Shown in pieces: positions 24,777 to 32,613 of a stretch of DNA of 64,000 bases. The position numbers were made by a program, and so were the translations under genes. Source of the stretch: Roseimarinus sediminis (GTDB lineage: Bacteria; Bacteroidota; Bacteroidia; Bacteroidales; Prolixibacteraceae); contig NZ_JBNPXV010000008.1 of NCBI RefSeq assembly GCF_050433125.1, forward strand, positions 62,001-126,000, given 5' to 3'. The notes under the pieces were generated by a model, which was not told the origin of the DNA, ran no database searches, and was given only the letters and a program-made list of their open reading frames with translations. Each line of letters opens with the position of its first letter. The stretch's first letter is position 1.

Positions 24777-25811
24777 ATGAAACCAATAAAACAACTTTTA
24801 CGCCCAAACATACTGGCTCTCAAACCCTACTCCTCGGCCCGCGATGAGTTTAGCGGCAGTGCCTCGGTGTTTCTCGATGCCAATGAAAACCCTTACGATA
24901 CGGGCTACAACCGTTATCCCGACCCCTACCAAATGGAGGTTAAAAAGCGCATTGCCGAAATAAAAGGCACACAAACCAATCAAATCTTTCTGGGCAACGG
25001 CAGCGACGAAGCCATCGACTTGCTGTTTCGTGCATTTTGTAACCCCGGGGTTGACAATGTGGTGGCCATTGAGCCATCGTACGGAATGTACACGGTTTCG
25101 GCCGGCATTAACGATGTTGAAGTGAAAAAAGTGCTGCTTACCAAAAACTTTGAGCTCGATAGCCAAAAGTTGCTCGATACAGCTAACGAAAAAACTAAAC
25201 TGGTTTTTCTGTGTTCGCCCAACAACCCATCGGGCAACCTGCTCTCTAAAACCGAAATGATTAACATTCTCAGCAATTTGAATGGTTTGGTAGTAGTCGA
25301 TGAGGCCTACATCGACTTTGCACCCGGTGAAAGCCTTTTGTCTAAATTGGAAAAATACCCCAACCTGGTGATTCTGCAAACCTTCTCGAAAGCCTGGGGA
25401 CTGGCCGGAATCCGTTTGGGAATGGCCTTCGCATCGCCCGAAATCATTGGCATACTGAACAAAATCAAGTATCCCTACAACATCAACCAGCTCACTCAAC
25501 AGCGGGTGATGCAGTCCTTACAAAATGCTGAACAGAAAGAGGCCTGGGTCAAAAACATCATTGACGAGCGTGAAAAATTGGCCAATGAGCTAAGGAAATT
25601 GCCCTTTGCACAGAAGATTTATCCCAGCGATGCCAACTTCTTGTTGGTAAAGATGGAAGGTGCCCGTGAGAAATTCGAGCACCTGATGAACGAAGGAGTG
25701 ATTGTTCGCGACCGATCAAAAGTAACCCTTTGCGAAAACAGCCTGCGAATAACGGTGGGAAGCCCGGAGGAAAATCGCGAGCTACTTAAAAAATTAGAAA
25801 GTCTAAAATAA
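24777..25811 (+). CDS. hisC: Histidinol-phosphate aminotransferase
   Basis: PLP enzyme converting imidazole-acetol phosphate to histidinol phosphate. 344 aa. N-terminal 'PYSSARDEFSGSASVFLDANENPY', 'FLGNGSDEAIDLLFRAFCNPG', 'LCSPNNPSGN', the PLP aspartate in 'VVVDEAYIDFA', and the Schiff-base lysine in 'LQTFSKAWGLAGIRLG'. The C-terminal 'NSLRITVGSPEEN' is typical of HisC. It follows the first four-helix-bundle cassette by 59 bp. Confidence 0.96.
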   Translation: MKPIKQLLRPNILALKPYSSARDEFSGSASVFLDANENPYDTGYNRYPDPYQMEVKKRIAEIKGTQTNQIFLGNGSDEAIDLLFRAFCNPGVDNVVAIEPSYGMYTVSAGINDVEVKKVLLTKNFELDSQKLLDTANEKTKLVFLCSPNNPSGNLLSKTEMINILSNLNGLVVVDEAYIDFAPGESLLSKLEKYPNLVILQTFSKAWGLAGIRLGMAFASPEIIGILNKIKYPYNINQLTQQRVMQSLQNAEQKEAWVKNIIDEREKLANELRKLPFAQKIYPSDANFLLVKMEGAREKFEHLMNEGVIVRDRSKVTLCENSLRITVGSPEENRELLKKLESLK

Positions 25812-25823
25812 ACAAGGAATAAA

Positions 25824-26261
25824 AAATAAGAAATAAGGAATGAGAAACTAAAAAGGAGAAGCTTTTATCAATGAACGAAAGTATGATTTGGAAGACCGTT
25901 TAATTGATTTTGCCATCAGAATTAGTGAGATTGTAGAATCTTTGCCTAATACGAAATTAGGAAACCACATTGGTGGTCAATTAATTCGTTGCGGAACTTC
26001 ACCTGCTTTGAATAATGGCGAAGCTCAATCGGCAGAATCAAAAAATGACTTCATTCATAAACTGAAAGTTATTCTAAAGGAATTAAGAGAAACCCGTATT
26101 TGTTTAAAAATCATTATTCGAAAACCACTATTGAAGCCTGAACGAATAAATGATATCTTAAAGGAAAATAACGAATTAATCGCAATTTTTCTAAAAAGCA
26201 TCGAAACTGCGAAGAAGCGTAATTCCTGATTCCATGTTCCTTATTTATTATTTCTTATTTC
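25824..26261. repeat. Inverted repeats bracketing four-helix-bundle gene 2
   Basis: Left arm 25824-25840 (AAATAAGAAATAAGGAA) is complementary to 26237-26261, whose reverse complement has the same AAATAAGAAATAA, a 7-nt insertion, then GGAA. Both arms are AT-rich, so this pair is weaker evidence than the other three. Confidence 0.6.
25888..26229 (+). CDS. Four-helix-bundle protein, copy 2, start codon disrupted
   Basis: 113 aa from TTG 25888; the frame is open back to 25852 and would read INERKYDLEDRLIDFAIRI upstream of and across this TTG. No ATG is in frame. ATG at 25871 begins MNE but is out of frame and stops after ten codons. This looks like loss of four bases from a tandem ACGAACGA. Core motifs 'GGQLIRCGTSPALNNGEAQSAES' and 'DFIHKLKVILKELRET' closely match copy 3. 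Either a TTG start is used or the gene is newly inactivated. Confidence 0.75.
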   Translation: MEDRLIDFAIRISEIVESLPNTKLGNHIGGQLIRCGTSPALNNGEAQSAESKNDFIHKLKVILKELRETRICLKIIIRKPLLKPERINDILKENNELIAIFLKSIETAKKRNS

Positions 26262-26274
26262 AAAAAATGATACG

Positions 26275-27396
26275 ATGAAGAAAGCACTTTTTATCGATAG
26301 AGACGGAACCCTGGTTATTGAACCTCCTGTAGATTACCAACTCGACAGCCTCGAAAAACTGGAGTTTTACCCGGGTGTGTTTCGCAACATGCATTTCATT
26401 GCCAGGAACCTCGACTATGAGCTGGTAATGGTGACCAATCAGGACGGACTGGGAACAAGTTCATTCCCCGAAGAAACCTTTTGGCCGGCGCACAACAAAA
26501 TGCTGAAAGTCTTCGAGGGCGAAGGGGTGGTTTTCGATGACATCCTTATTGATCGCAGCTTTCCTGAAGATAATGCGCCTACCCGCAAGCCACGCACCGG
26601 CATGATGGAAAAATACATGGACGGCAGCTACGACCTGGCCAACAGTTACGTCATTGGTGACCGTTTGACCGATGTGGAACTGGCCAAAAACCTCGGTTGC
26701 AAAGCCATCTGGCTCAGCAACGAAGCGGACGAACTGCTTGCCGAGAAAGGCCTATCCGAAGTTTGCGTACTGAAAACCGCCAACTGGGACAAGGTGTATG
26801 CCGAAGTGGCCAAAACTGACCGAACGGCCACCGTAAAGCGCACCACCAAAGAAACCGACATTGATATCTGGCTCGACCTTGATGGAACAGGCAAAACCAA
26901 CATTTCTACCGGACTGGGCTTTTTCAACCACATGCTCGACCAGATTAGCCGTCACTCGGGCATCGATCTGAAAGTAATGGTGAAAGGCGACCTGGAAGTG
27001 GATGAACACCATACCATCGAAGACACTGCCCTTGCGCTTGGTGAAGCTTTCTTAAAAGCGCTGGGCAACAAGCGCGGCATTGAACGCTACGGCTTTTGCC
27101 TGCCCATGGACGACAGCCTCATACAGGTGGCGCTCGACTTTGGTGGCCGGCCCTGGCTGGTGTGGGATGCCGAATTCACCCGCGAGCGGGTTGGCGACAT
27201 GCCCACCGAAATGTTCCTGCACTTCTTCAAATCGTTCAGCGATGCCTCGAAATGCAACCTCAACATCAAGGCTGAGGGACAAAACGAGCACCACAAAATT
27301 GAAGGCATCTTTAAAGCCCTGGCCAAAGCCATCAAAATGGCGATTAAGAAAGATGTGTTTAACTTTGAGCTGCCATCAACCAAGGGTGTACTTTAA
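26275..27396 (+). CDS. hisB: Bifunctional histidinol-phosphatase / imidazoleglycerol-phosphate dehydratase
   Basis: A fused enzyme of 373 aa for two histidine steps. The N-terminal HAD phosphatase (1-165) has the nucleophile motif FIDRDGTL and 'MVTNQDGLGTSSFPEE', and later 'VIGDRLTDVELAKNLG'. The C-terminal dehydratase (about 180-373) has 'NISTGLGFFNHMLDQISRH', metal-binding 'DEHHTIEDTALALGEA' and 'GQNEHHKIEGIFKALAKA'. Its TAA stop codon lies within the left arm of the next inverted-repeat cassette. Confidence 0.97.
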   Translation: MKKALFIDRDGTLVIEPPVDYQLDSLEKLEFYPGVFRNMHFIARNLDYELVMVTNQDGLGTSSFPEETFWPAHNKMLKVFEGEGVVFDDILIDRSFPEDNAPTRKPRTGMMEKYMDGSYDLANSYVIGDRLTDVELAKNLGCKAIWLSNEADELLAEKGLSEVCVLKTANWDKVYAEVAKTDRTATVKRTTKETDIDIWLDLDGTGKTNISTGLGFFNHMLDQISRHSGIDLKVMVKGDLEVDEHHTIEDTALALGEAFLKALGNKRGIERYGFCLPMDDSLIQVALDFGGRPWLVWDAEFTRERVGDMPTEMFLHFFKSFSDASKCNLNIKAEGQNEHHKIEGIFKALAKAIKMAIKKDVFNFELPSTKGVL

Positions 27397-27856
27397 CCAC
27401 AAAGAACACAAAGTACAACACGAAGAAACACTAAGTAAAATGGATCAAGAACAAATATTCAAAGTGATACTGGATTGTGCCTTTAAGGTTCACACTGCGA
27501 TAGGTCCAGGTTTACTTGAAAGTGCTTATGAAGAATGTTTGTATTATGAACTCAGAAAAGCGGGACTTAGCGTTGAAAAACAGAAAATCTTACCTTTAAT
27601 TTATGAGGAAATAAAATTAGATGCCGGTTATCGGATCGATCTGCTGGTAGAAAACCAAATAGTAATAGAATTAAAAGCTGTAGAAACACTCAATGAAATT
27701 CATCTTGCCCAGGTATTAACCTATTTGAAACTTTCTAAATGCAAACTTGGCTTACTGGTCAATTTTAATGTAAAACATCTGAAAGACGGAATTAAACGTG
27801 TTATTTTATAACCCTTTGTGTACTTAGTGTCGTACTTTGTGCCCTTTGTGGTTAAA
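27392..27856. repeat. 30-bp inverted repeats bracketing the GxxExxY gene
   Basis: Left arm 27392-27421 begins TTTAACCACAAAG; right arm 27827-27856 ends CTTTGTGGTTAAA. 27 of 30 positions are complementary. The left arm starts at the hisB stop codon and the right arm ends 10 bp before purU. Confidence 0.9.
27440..27811 (+). CDS. GxxExxY protein (PD-(D/E)xK nuclease-like)
   Basis: 123 aa, starting MDQEQIFKVILDCAFKVH. The name motif is present as 'GPGLLESAYEECL'. The C-terminal half contains 'YRIDLLVENQIVIELKAVETL', with Asp, Glu and Lys spaced as in PD-(D/E)xK nuclease-like folds. The family is common in environmental bacteria, is often found within 'ctttgtgg'-type flanks, and has no established function. 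It sits inside an inverted repeat between hisB and purU. Confidence 0.85.
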   Translation: MDQEQIFKVILDCAFKVHTAIGPGLLESAYEECLYYELRKAGLSVEKQKILPLIYEEIKLDAGYRIDLLVENQIVIELKAVETLNEIHLAQVLTYLKLSKCKLGLLVNFNVKHLKDGIKRVIL

Positions 27857-27866
27857 TCAATATATT

Positions 27867-28751
27867 ATGAAACGCATTCAACCAAAAACCGAACAAAAGA
27901 AAACAGCCATCCTGTTGCTGCACTGCCCCGACAAGCAAGGCTTGCTGGCGCTGGTGACCGAATTCATCAATACCAACAACGGAAACATTCTCTACCTCGA
28001 CCAGCACGTCGATCGGGAAGAAAAACTTTTCTATATGAGGGTTGAGTGGGAATTGGAAAATTTCACCATCCCTAAGGAGAAGATTTCGGATTATTTCGAA
28101 ACACTCCTGGCTCATAAGTTCAATATGACCTTCAACATCTATTTCTCTGAGGAAAAGCCACGAATGGCCATCTATGTTTCAAAAATGTCGCACTGCCTGT
28201 TCGACCTTTTGGCACGCTACACAGCCGGAGAATGGAATGTCGATATCCCGCTCATCATCAGCAATCACCCCGACATGCAACCGGTGGCTGAAGGTTTCGG
28301 CATTGAGTATCACCATTTCCCAATTAACAAAGAAAACAAAGCCGAACAGGAAGAAAAAGAACTGGCTTTGCTACGTAAAAATAAAATCGATTTCATTGTA
28401 CTGGCACGATACATGCAAATCATTTCCGACGAGTTTATCACCCACTATCCCAACAAGATCATCAATATCCACCATTCATTTTTACCCGCATTTGTAGGGG
28501 CAAAACCCTATCATGCGGCCCATCAGCGAGGTGTTAAAATCATTGGGGCTACCAGTCATTATGTGACCCCCGAACTCGATGCCGGGCCTATCATCAAACA
28601 AGATGTGGCGCGCATCAGCCATAAGGACACCGTGAACGACCTGGTTGCCAAAGGCCGCGACCTGGAAAAGATTGTCCTGTCGAAAGCAGTAAACAAACAT
28701 ATTGAACGAAAGATCCTGGTTTACAACAACCGGACGGTAGTATTCAGCTAA
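27867..28751 (+). CDS. purU: Formyltetrahydrofolate deformylase
   Basis: 294 aa; starts at ATG 27867 (MKRIQPKTEQKKTAILLLHC). The N-terminal ACT domain (about 14-95, 'CPDKQGLLALVTEFINTNNGNILYLDQHVD') is followed by a formyltransferase domain with the catalytic region 'IINIHHSFLPAFVGAKPYHAAHQRGVKIIGATSHYVTPELDAGPII'. It hydrolyses 10-formyl-THF to formate and THF, balancing one-carbon pools. It is not a histidine gene, but purine and His synthesis are linked through AICAR. It lies between hisB and hisH. Confidence 0.95.
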   Translation: MKRIQPKTEQKKTAILLLHCPDKQGLLALVTEFINTNNGNILYLDQHVDREEKLFYMRVEWELENFTIPKEKISDYFETLLAHKFNMTFNIYFSEEKPRMAIYVSKMSHCLFDLLARYTAGEWNVDIPLIISNHPDMQPVAEGFGIEYHHFPINKENKAEQEEKELALLRKNKIDFIVLARYMQIISDEFITHYPNKIINIHHSFLPAFVGAKPYHAAHQRGVKIIGATSHYVTPELDAGPIIKQDVARISHKDTVNDLVAKGRDLEKIVLSKAVNKHIERKILVYNNRTVVFS

Positions 28752-28761
28752 TTAACGAACA

Positions 28762-29463
28762 ATGAACCAAACCATCTTCACTCCAACTGACTGGAATAAA
28801 CTTTGTCGCTTAGGCGGCATCATGGCACTCATCGTAGTGGCCATCATTCCGGTACAAATAGTCATTTTTGGACTGTGGCCACCACCATCCAATGTGCTCG
28901 ATTTCTTTAAATTGTTTCAGCAGAACTGGTTCCTGGGCCTGTTGAGTCTCGACCTGCTCTACCTGGTGAACAACATTTTGCTGGCTTTTGTGTACCTGGC
29001 CTTGTTTGCAGCTTTGCGAAAAACCAAAGCCTATCCCATGTTTATTGCCCTGGTACTCGGCTTCATTGGCATAGCCGTATATTATGCTTCCACTGCGGCT
29101 TTCGAAATGTTTTCGCTGAGCAAACAGTATTATGCCACCACCGATGCCATGCTCCAACAACAGCTATTGGCTGCAGGTCAGGCCATTCACGAGGCATACA
29201 AGGGGACAGCCTTCGTTGTTTATTACATTCTGAATGGCATTGCGTTGGTTATCATTGGCTTTTCGATGTTGAACGACCCGGCAAAAACATTCAGCAGAAC
29301 AACTGCCATCTGGGGACTAATTTCAGCTTTTTTAATGACCATTCCTTCTACCTTTGGAACCATTGGGCTTATTTTCTCCATTGCATCGCTGGTTCCCTGG
29401 ATTGTATTCTCAAAATTAATTGCAAAACGTTTGTTTCAAATTAGCAAAACCAACGAACAATGA
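28762..29463 (+). CDS. DUF4386-like membrane protein
   Basis: 233-aa integral membrane protein with about six hydrophobic segments (near 20-42, 60-82, 90-112, 145-165, 175-195, 200-222). I identify it only as resembling DUF4386 proteins. Its TGA overlaps the ATG of the next gene by 4 bp, so the two are translationally coupled. It follows purU by 10 bp within the his operon. Function unknown. Confidence 0.6.
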   Translation: MNQTIFTPTDWNKLCRLGGIMALIVVAIIPVQIVIFGLWPPPSNVLDFFKLFQQNWFLGLLSLDLLYLVNNILLAFVYLALFAALRKTKAYPMFIALVLGFIGIAVYYASTAAFEMFSLSKQYYATTDAMLQQQLLAAGQAIHEAYKGTAFVVYYILNGIALVIIGFSMLNDPAKTFSRTTAIWGLISAFLMTIPSTFGTIGLIFSIASLVPWIVFSKLIAKRLFQISKTNEQ

Positions 29464-30008
29464 AGCACTTACTTAAAATATTCATTTTGCTATGCATTTC
29501 GCTTTTCATCATGAATAATGCTGAAGCGCAAACCTTTCAAAAAGAAATCCCGGCCGATTACGGTTATATTGTAACATTGGGACAAACCGTCCCCGATTTC
29601 GATCTGCTACTTCCCAATGAAACCCAAACCAGCATGAAAGCCTTGCGCGGGAAAGTAGTGATGCTACAATTTACCGCCAGTTGGTGCGGTGTTTGCCGTA
29701 AGGAAATGCCGCATATAGAAAAGGATATCTGGCAAAAACACAAAAACAATCCCGATTTTGCACTGTATGGTATCGACCTAAAAGAACCGGCAGAGAAGGT
29801 ATTGGAATTTCAACAACAAATGCAAATTACCTATCCCCTTGCGCTCGATTTGGACGGAAGTATTTTCTATGCGTTTGCCGAACAAAACGCAGGGGTGACC
29901 CGCAATGTGATCATCGACAAAGACGGTAAAATTGTTTTCATGACCAGGCTCTTTAAGGAAGAAGAGTTTGAGGAGATGAAGCGGGTAATTGAAAAGTTAT
30001 TAAAATAG
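29460..30008 (+). CDS. Exported TlpA/ResA-like thioredoxin-fold protein
   Basis: 182 aa with a signal peptide (MKHLLKIFILLCISLFIMNNAEA). The thioredoxin domain has active site 'FTASWCGVCRKEM' (CGVC) and the peroxiredoxin/TlpA-type opening 'GQTVPDFDLLLPNETQTSMKALRGKVVMLQF'. The cis-proline region is replaced by 'NAGVTRNVIIDKDGKIVF'. It is probably a periplasmic disulfide reductase. It is coupled to the preceding membrane-protein gene by an ATGA overlap. Confidence 0.88.
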   Translation: MKHLLKIFILLCISLFIMNNAEAQTFQKEIPADYGYIVTLGQTVPDFDLLLPNETQTSMKALRGKVVMLQFTASWCGVCRKEMPHIEKDIWQKHKNNPDFALYGIDLKEPAEKVLEFQQQMQITYPLALDLDGSIFYAFAEQNAGVTRNVIIDKDGKIVFMTRLFKEEEFEEMKRVIEKLLK

Positions 30009-30095
30009 TTCCTGAGTGCCTAAGTACCAAAGTCCCTAAGTATTTTACTCAGGAACTCAGGAACTCAGGAACATAGGAACATAGGAACTCAAAAT
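30009..30095. repeat. ORF-less hairpin spacer before hisH
   Basis: The left part (CCTGAGTGCCTAAGTACC) and right part (repeated CAGGAACTCAGGAAC and ATAGGAAC words) are largely complementary and would fold into a long imperfect hairpin. No gene is enclosed. It resembles an empty version of the operon's inverted-repeat cassettes. Confidence 0.6.
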
Positions 30096-30695
30096 ATGAA
30101 CATCGTCATCATCAAATACAACGCGGGCAACATCGAATCGGTGAACAATGCCCTCATGCGCCTGGGGGTAAAGGCTGAAATTACTGCCAACCACGACAAA
30201 ATCCGCGCAGCCGATAAAGTCATTTTTCCAGGGGTGGGTGAAGCCAGCACCACCATGGCCTATTTGCGCGAGCACCAACTCGATGTGCTGATCCGAAATT
30301 TAAAGCAGCCTGTACTGGGCATCTGTCTTGGCCAGCAGCTCATGTGCGCTCATAGCGAAGAAGGCGACGTAGCATGCCTGGGTATTTTCAACGAAAAGGT
30401 GAAACGTTTTATCCCCCAACCAGGACAGGAGTTTATTACCAAAGTACCGCACATGGGATGGAATAGCATTCACAAGCTAAACAGTGCCCTCATGACGCCT
30501 GACCTGGAAAACCAGTTTGTCTATTTTGTTCACTCCTACTATGTTGAAGTGGGTGAGCACACTGCGGCCACCTGCGATTACATCAACCCGTTCAGCGCGG
30601 CCCTGCACAAGGACAACTTTTACGCCACACAGTTTCACCCCGAGAAAAGCCAGAAGGTGGGCGCGAAAATATTGGAGAATTTTATTAATATTTAA
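30096..30695 (+). CDS. hisH: Imidazole glycerol phosphate synthase, glutaminase subunit
   Basis: 199-aa class I glutamine amidotransferase that supplies ammonia to HisF. The nucleophile cysteine is in 'LGICLGQQLM' (about residue 77), and the His-Glu pair is in 'FHPEKSQ' near the C-terminus. 'VPHMGWN' and 'YFVHSYYV' are typical of HisH. Its last codons abut the left arm of the next inverted-repeat cassette. Confidence 0.96.
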   Translation: MNIVIIKYNAGNIESVNNALMRLGVKAEITANHDKIRAADKVIFPGVGEASTTMAYLREHQLDVLIRNLKQPVLGICLGQQLMCAHSEEGDVACLGIFNEKVKRFIPQPGQEFITKVPHMGWNSIHKLNSALMTPDLENQFVYFVHSYYVEVGEHTAATCDYINPFSAALHKDNFYATQFHPEKSQKVGAKILENFINI

Positions 30696-31135
30696 GATTA
30701 ACGATTTGAGATTAACGATTAAAGAAGTTGTTATGACACCTAAAGAATTAGAAGACCGATTAATTCGATTTGCTATTCAAATTATTAAGCTTTCCGAAGG
30801 GATAAATCCATCAATTGCAGGAAAGAGAATGGCAGATCAGATTGTTCGTTCTGGTTCGTCACCTGCATTGAACTATGGTGAAGCACAAAGTGCTGAATCC
30901 GGACGTGATTTTATTCATAAACTAGGAATTTGCTTAAAAGAACTTCGTGAAACGCATATCAACCTCAGAATTATTGATGGAGCAGATCTTCATTCTAATA
31001 AAAATATACTCAAAGAACTTATTGCCGAAAGCAATGAATTGATTTCAATCTTTGTAAAAAGTATTGAAACCAGCAAACGCAAACAAAATAAAATCACCAA
31101 TCTACCAACCAATCGTTAATCTTAAATCGTTAATC
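30696..31135. repeat. 25-bp inverted repeats bracketing four-helix-bundle gene 3
   Basis: Left arm 30696-30720 and right arm 31111-31135 are complementary at 24 of 25 positions. Each arm contains two GATTAACGATT-type words. The right arm includes the enclosed gene's stop codon (31117-31119) and ends 9 bp before hisA. Confidence 0.92.
30733..31119 (+). CDS. Four-helix-bundle protein (S23/IVP family), copy 3
   Basis: 128 aa, starting MTPKELEDRLIRFAIQIIKL. It shares with copy 2 the stretch 'SGSSPALNYGEAQSAESGRDFIHKLG' and 'LKELRETHINLRII', and 'AESNELISIFVKSIETSKRK' near the end, so these two are close paralogs. It lies between hisH and hisA within a near-perfect inverted repeat. No enzymatic motif is visible. 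Confidence 0.85.
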   Translation: MTPKELEDRLIRFAIQIIKLSEGINPSIAGKRMADQIVRSGSSPALNYGEAQSAESGRDFIHKLGICLKELRETHINLRIIDGADLHSNKNILKELIAESNELISIFVKSIETSKRKQNKITNLPTNR

Positions 31136-31144
31136 ACACATCCC

Positions 31145-31870
31145 ATGATAACAATCATTCCAGCCATCGACCTCATCGACGCCAAATGTGTTCGTCTTTC
31201 GCAGGGCGACTACCAACAGAAAACGGTGTACAACGAAAACCCGCTCGAAGTAGCCAAAATGTTCGAAGATGCAGGTATCAAACGGCTGCACCTTGTTGAT
31301 TTAGATGGCGCCAAAGCCAAGCACATTGTCAACCATAAGGTGCTCGAAACCATTGCATCGAGAACCAATTTAGTGATTGACTTTGGCGGTGGCTTGAAAA
31401 GTGACGAAGACCTGCGCATTGCCTTTGAATGCGGTGCAAGCATGGTAACAGGCGGAAGCATTGCCGTTAAAGACCACGAGACTTTTCTGCATTGGATAGC
31501 TACCTATGGTGCTGAAAAAATCATCCTGGGTGCCGATGCCAAAGACAAAATGATTGCCGTGAGTGGCTGGCAGGAGGTGTCGGAACTGCCCATTCTCGAT
31601 TTTATTGAAAGCTATACCAACCGAGGTATCCAAAAAGTCATTTCGACCGACATTGCCCGCGATGGAATGTTAACCGGGCCAAGTATTGAATTGTATAAAG
31701 AAATCATGGCTAAATTCCCCTCCCTCGAATTGATTGCCAGCGGAGGGATTGCCAGCATGAAAGACATTTACGAGTTGGATGAAATGGGTGTTCCGGGCGT
31801 CATTACCGGGAAAGCAATTTATGAGAACAGAATATCTTTGAAAGAAATTGAACGGTTCCAGAAGAAATAG
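31145..31870 (+). CDS. hisA: ProFAR isomerase (phosphoribosylformimino-AICAR ribotide isomerase)
   Basis: 241-aa (beta/alpha)8 barrel. It starts MITIIPAIDLIDAKCVRLSQ, with catalytic Asp9 and the second catalytic Asp in 'VISTDIARDGMLTGPS'. Phosphate-binding loops are 'DFGGGLKSDED' and 'ASGGIASMKDI'. It isomerises ProFAR to PRFAR, the substrate of HisF/HisH. The ATG at 31145 is chosen over upstream in-frame extension through the inverted-repeat arm. Confidence 0.96.
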   Translation: MITIIPAIDLIDAKCVRLSQGDYQQKTVYNENPLEVAKMFEDAGIKRLHLVDLDGAKAKHIVNHKVLETIASRTNLVIDFGGGLKSDEDLRIAFECGASMVTGGSIAVKDHETFLHWIATYGAEKIILGADAKDKMIAVSGWQEVSELPILDFIESYTNRGIQKVISTDIARDGMLTGPSIELYKEIMAKFPSLELIASGGIASMKDIYELDEMGVPGVITGKAIYENRISLKEIERFQKK

Positions 31871-31948
31871 ATTAACCTTTTTAGGTTAATTCCTACATTA
31901 TTAACCATTTTAGGTTAATTTAATCACAATTAACCTTTTTAGGTTAAT
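31871..31948 (+). promoter_or_regulatory. Three phased palindromic operators upstream of satD-like gene
   Basis: ATTAACCTTTTTAGGTTAAT occurs at 31871-31890 and 31929-31948. A copy with one substitution (ATTAACCATTTTAGGTTAAT) lies at 31900-31919. Starts are exactly 29 bp apart. The first begins immediately after the hisA stop codon. They look like binding sites for a dimeric repressor, with the HTH-containing SatD-like product as candidate. Confidence 0.75.
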
Positions 31949-31949
31949 T

Positions 31950-31981
31950 CTTGTTTATTTAAAACGAATAATTTATTTTTG
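31950..31981 (+). promoter_or_regulatory. Putative promoter of satD-like/DUF3307 pair
   Basis: TATTTTTG (31974-31981) matches TAnnTTTG. CTTG (31950-31953), 20 bp upstream, is a near -33 element. Predicted transcription would begin at or just after the GTG start codon (31986), implying leaderless translation if used. Confidence 0.5.
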
Positions 31982-31985
31982 GAAA

Positions 31986-32612
31986 GTGAAGAAAAACAAA
32001 AACATAGCAGTCCTCACTGGCGATTTAGTGGCTTCTTCCGAAATTTCATCAGATCAGTTCAGTTGCATGAACGAAGAGCTGTCGAAATACCTCGGCAACA
32101 ATCCGTTTGTAATGCTACCGCTAAAGTTTTACCGGGGCGATAGCTTTCAACTGATGGTCATAGCTGAGAAATCGGCCGAAGTTGCGCTCACCATTCAATC
32201 CATCATTCTCTGGAAAGCCGAAACTTGGGCTCGAATCAGCGTTGGCATTGGTACTGTTTCGAAAATCGAACCCGGCAATGTGCTCCAGTCCGAGGGCGAG
32301 GCTTTTCAACTATCTGGCCATCAAATCGACACCATGAAGGACGAAGGGCGTTTGTTCAAAATTGCCACCAATTCGCCCAGACATCAACCCATGCTGGATG
32401 CGGCATTTCACCTGGCCGACAGCATGATTTCGAGTTGGAAGCCTGGCCAGGCATCCACCATCGCTATGGCCACCCAGTGTAAAACCCAAAAAGAAATGGC
32501 ACAACGACTCAGTGTTAGCGAACCAGCTGTAAGTAAGTCACTTAAATCAGTCAATTGGCCTGCCTTCGAAACATTTCTTAAAGGCTATGAAAAAACTATT
32601 AAATTGATCTGA
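31986..32612 (+). CDS. SatD-family protein with C-terminal HTH
   Basis: 208 aa from GTG 31986. The N-terminal 'KNIAVLTGDLVASSEI' and 'LPLKFYRGDSFQLMVIAEKSAEVAL' match SatD-like proteins. The C-terminal 40 residues ('CKTQKEMAQRLSVSEPAVSKSLKSVNW') are a helix-turn-helix. It overlaps nothing upstream and is 1 bp from a DUF3307 gene, its usual partner. Biochemical role unknown. The three palindromes upstream suggest autoregulation through the HTH. Confidence 0.8.
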   Translation: MKKNKNIAVLTGDLVASSEISSDQFSCMNEELSKYLGNNPFVMLPLKFYRGDSFQLMVIAEKSAEVALTIQSIILWKAETWARISVGIGTVSKIEPGNVLQSEGEAFQLSGHQIDTMKDEGRLFKIATNSPRHQPMLDAAFHLADSMISSWKPGQASTIAMATQCKTQKEMAQRLSVSEPAVSKSLKSVNWPAFETFLKGYEKTIKLI

Positions 32613-32613
32613 T

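Noticed and set aside
27080..27439. Long ORF overlapping hisB in another frame
   Set aside because: It is a shadow of hisB; only the part from ATG 27440 has family character (GxxExxY).
30517..30732. N-terminal extension of four-helix-bundle copy 3 into hisH
   Set aside because: It overlaps hisH in another frame and crosses the inverted-repeat arm; ATG 30733 matches the family start.
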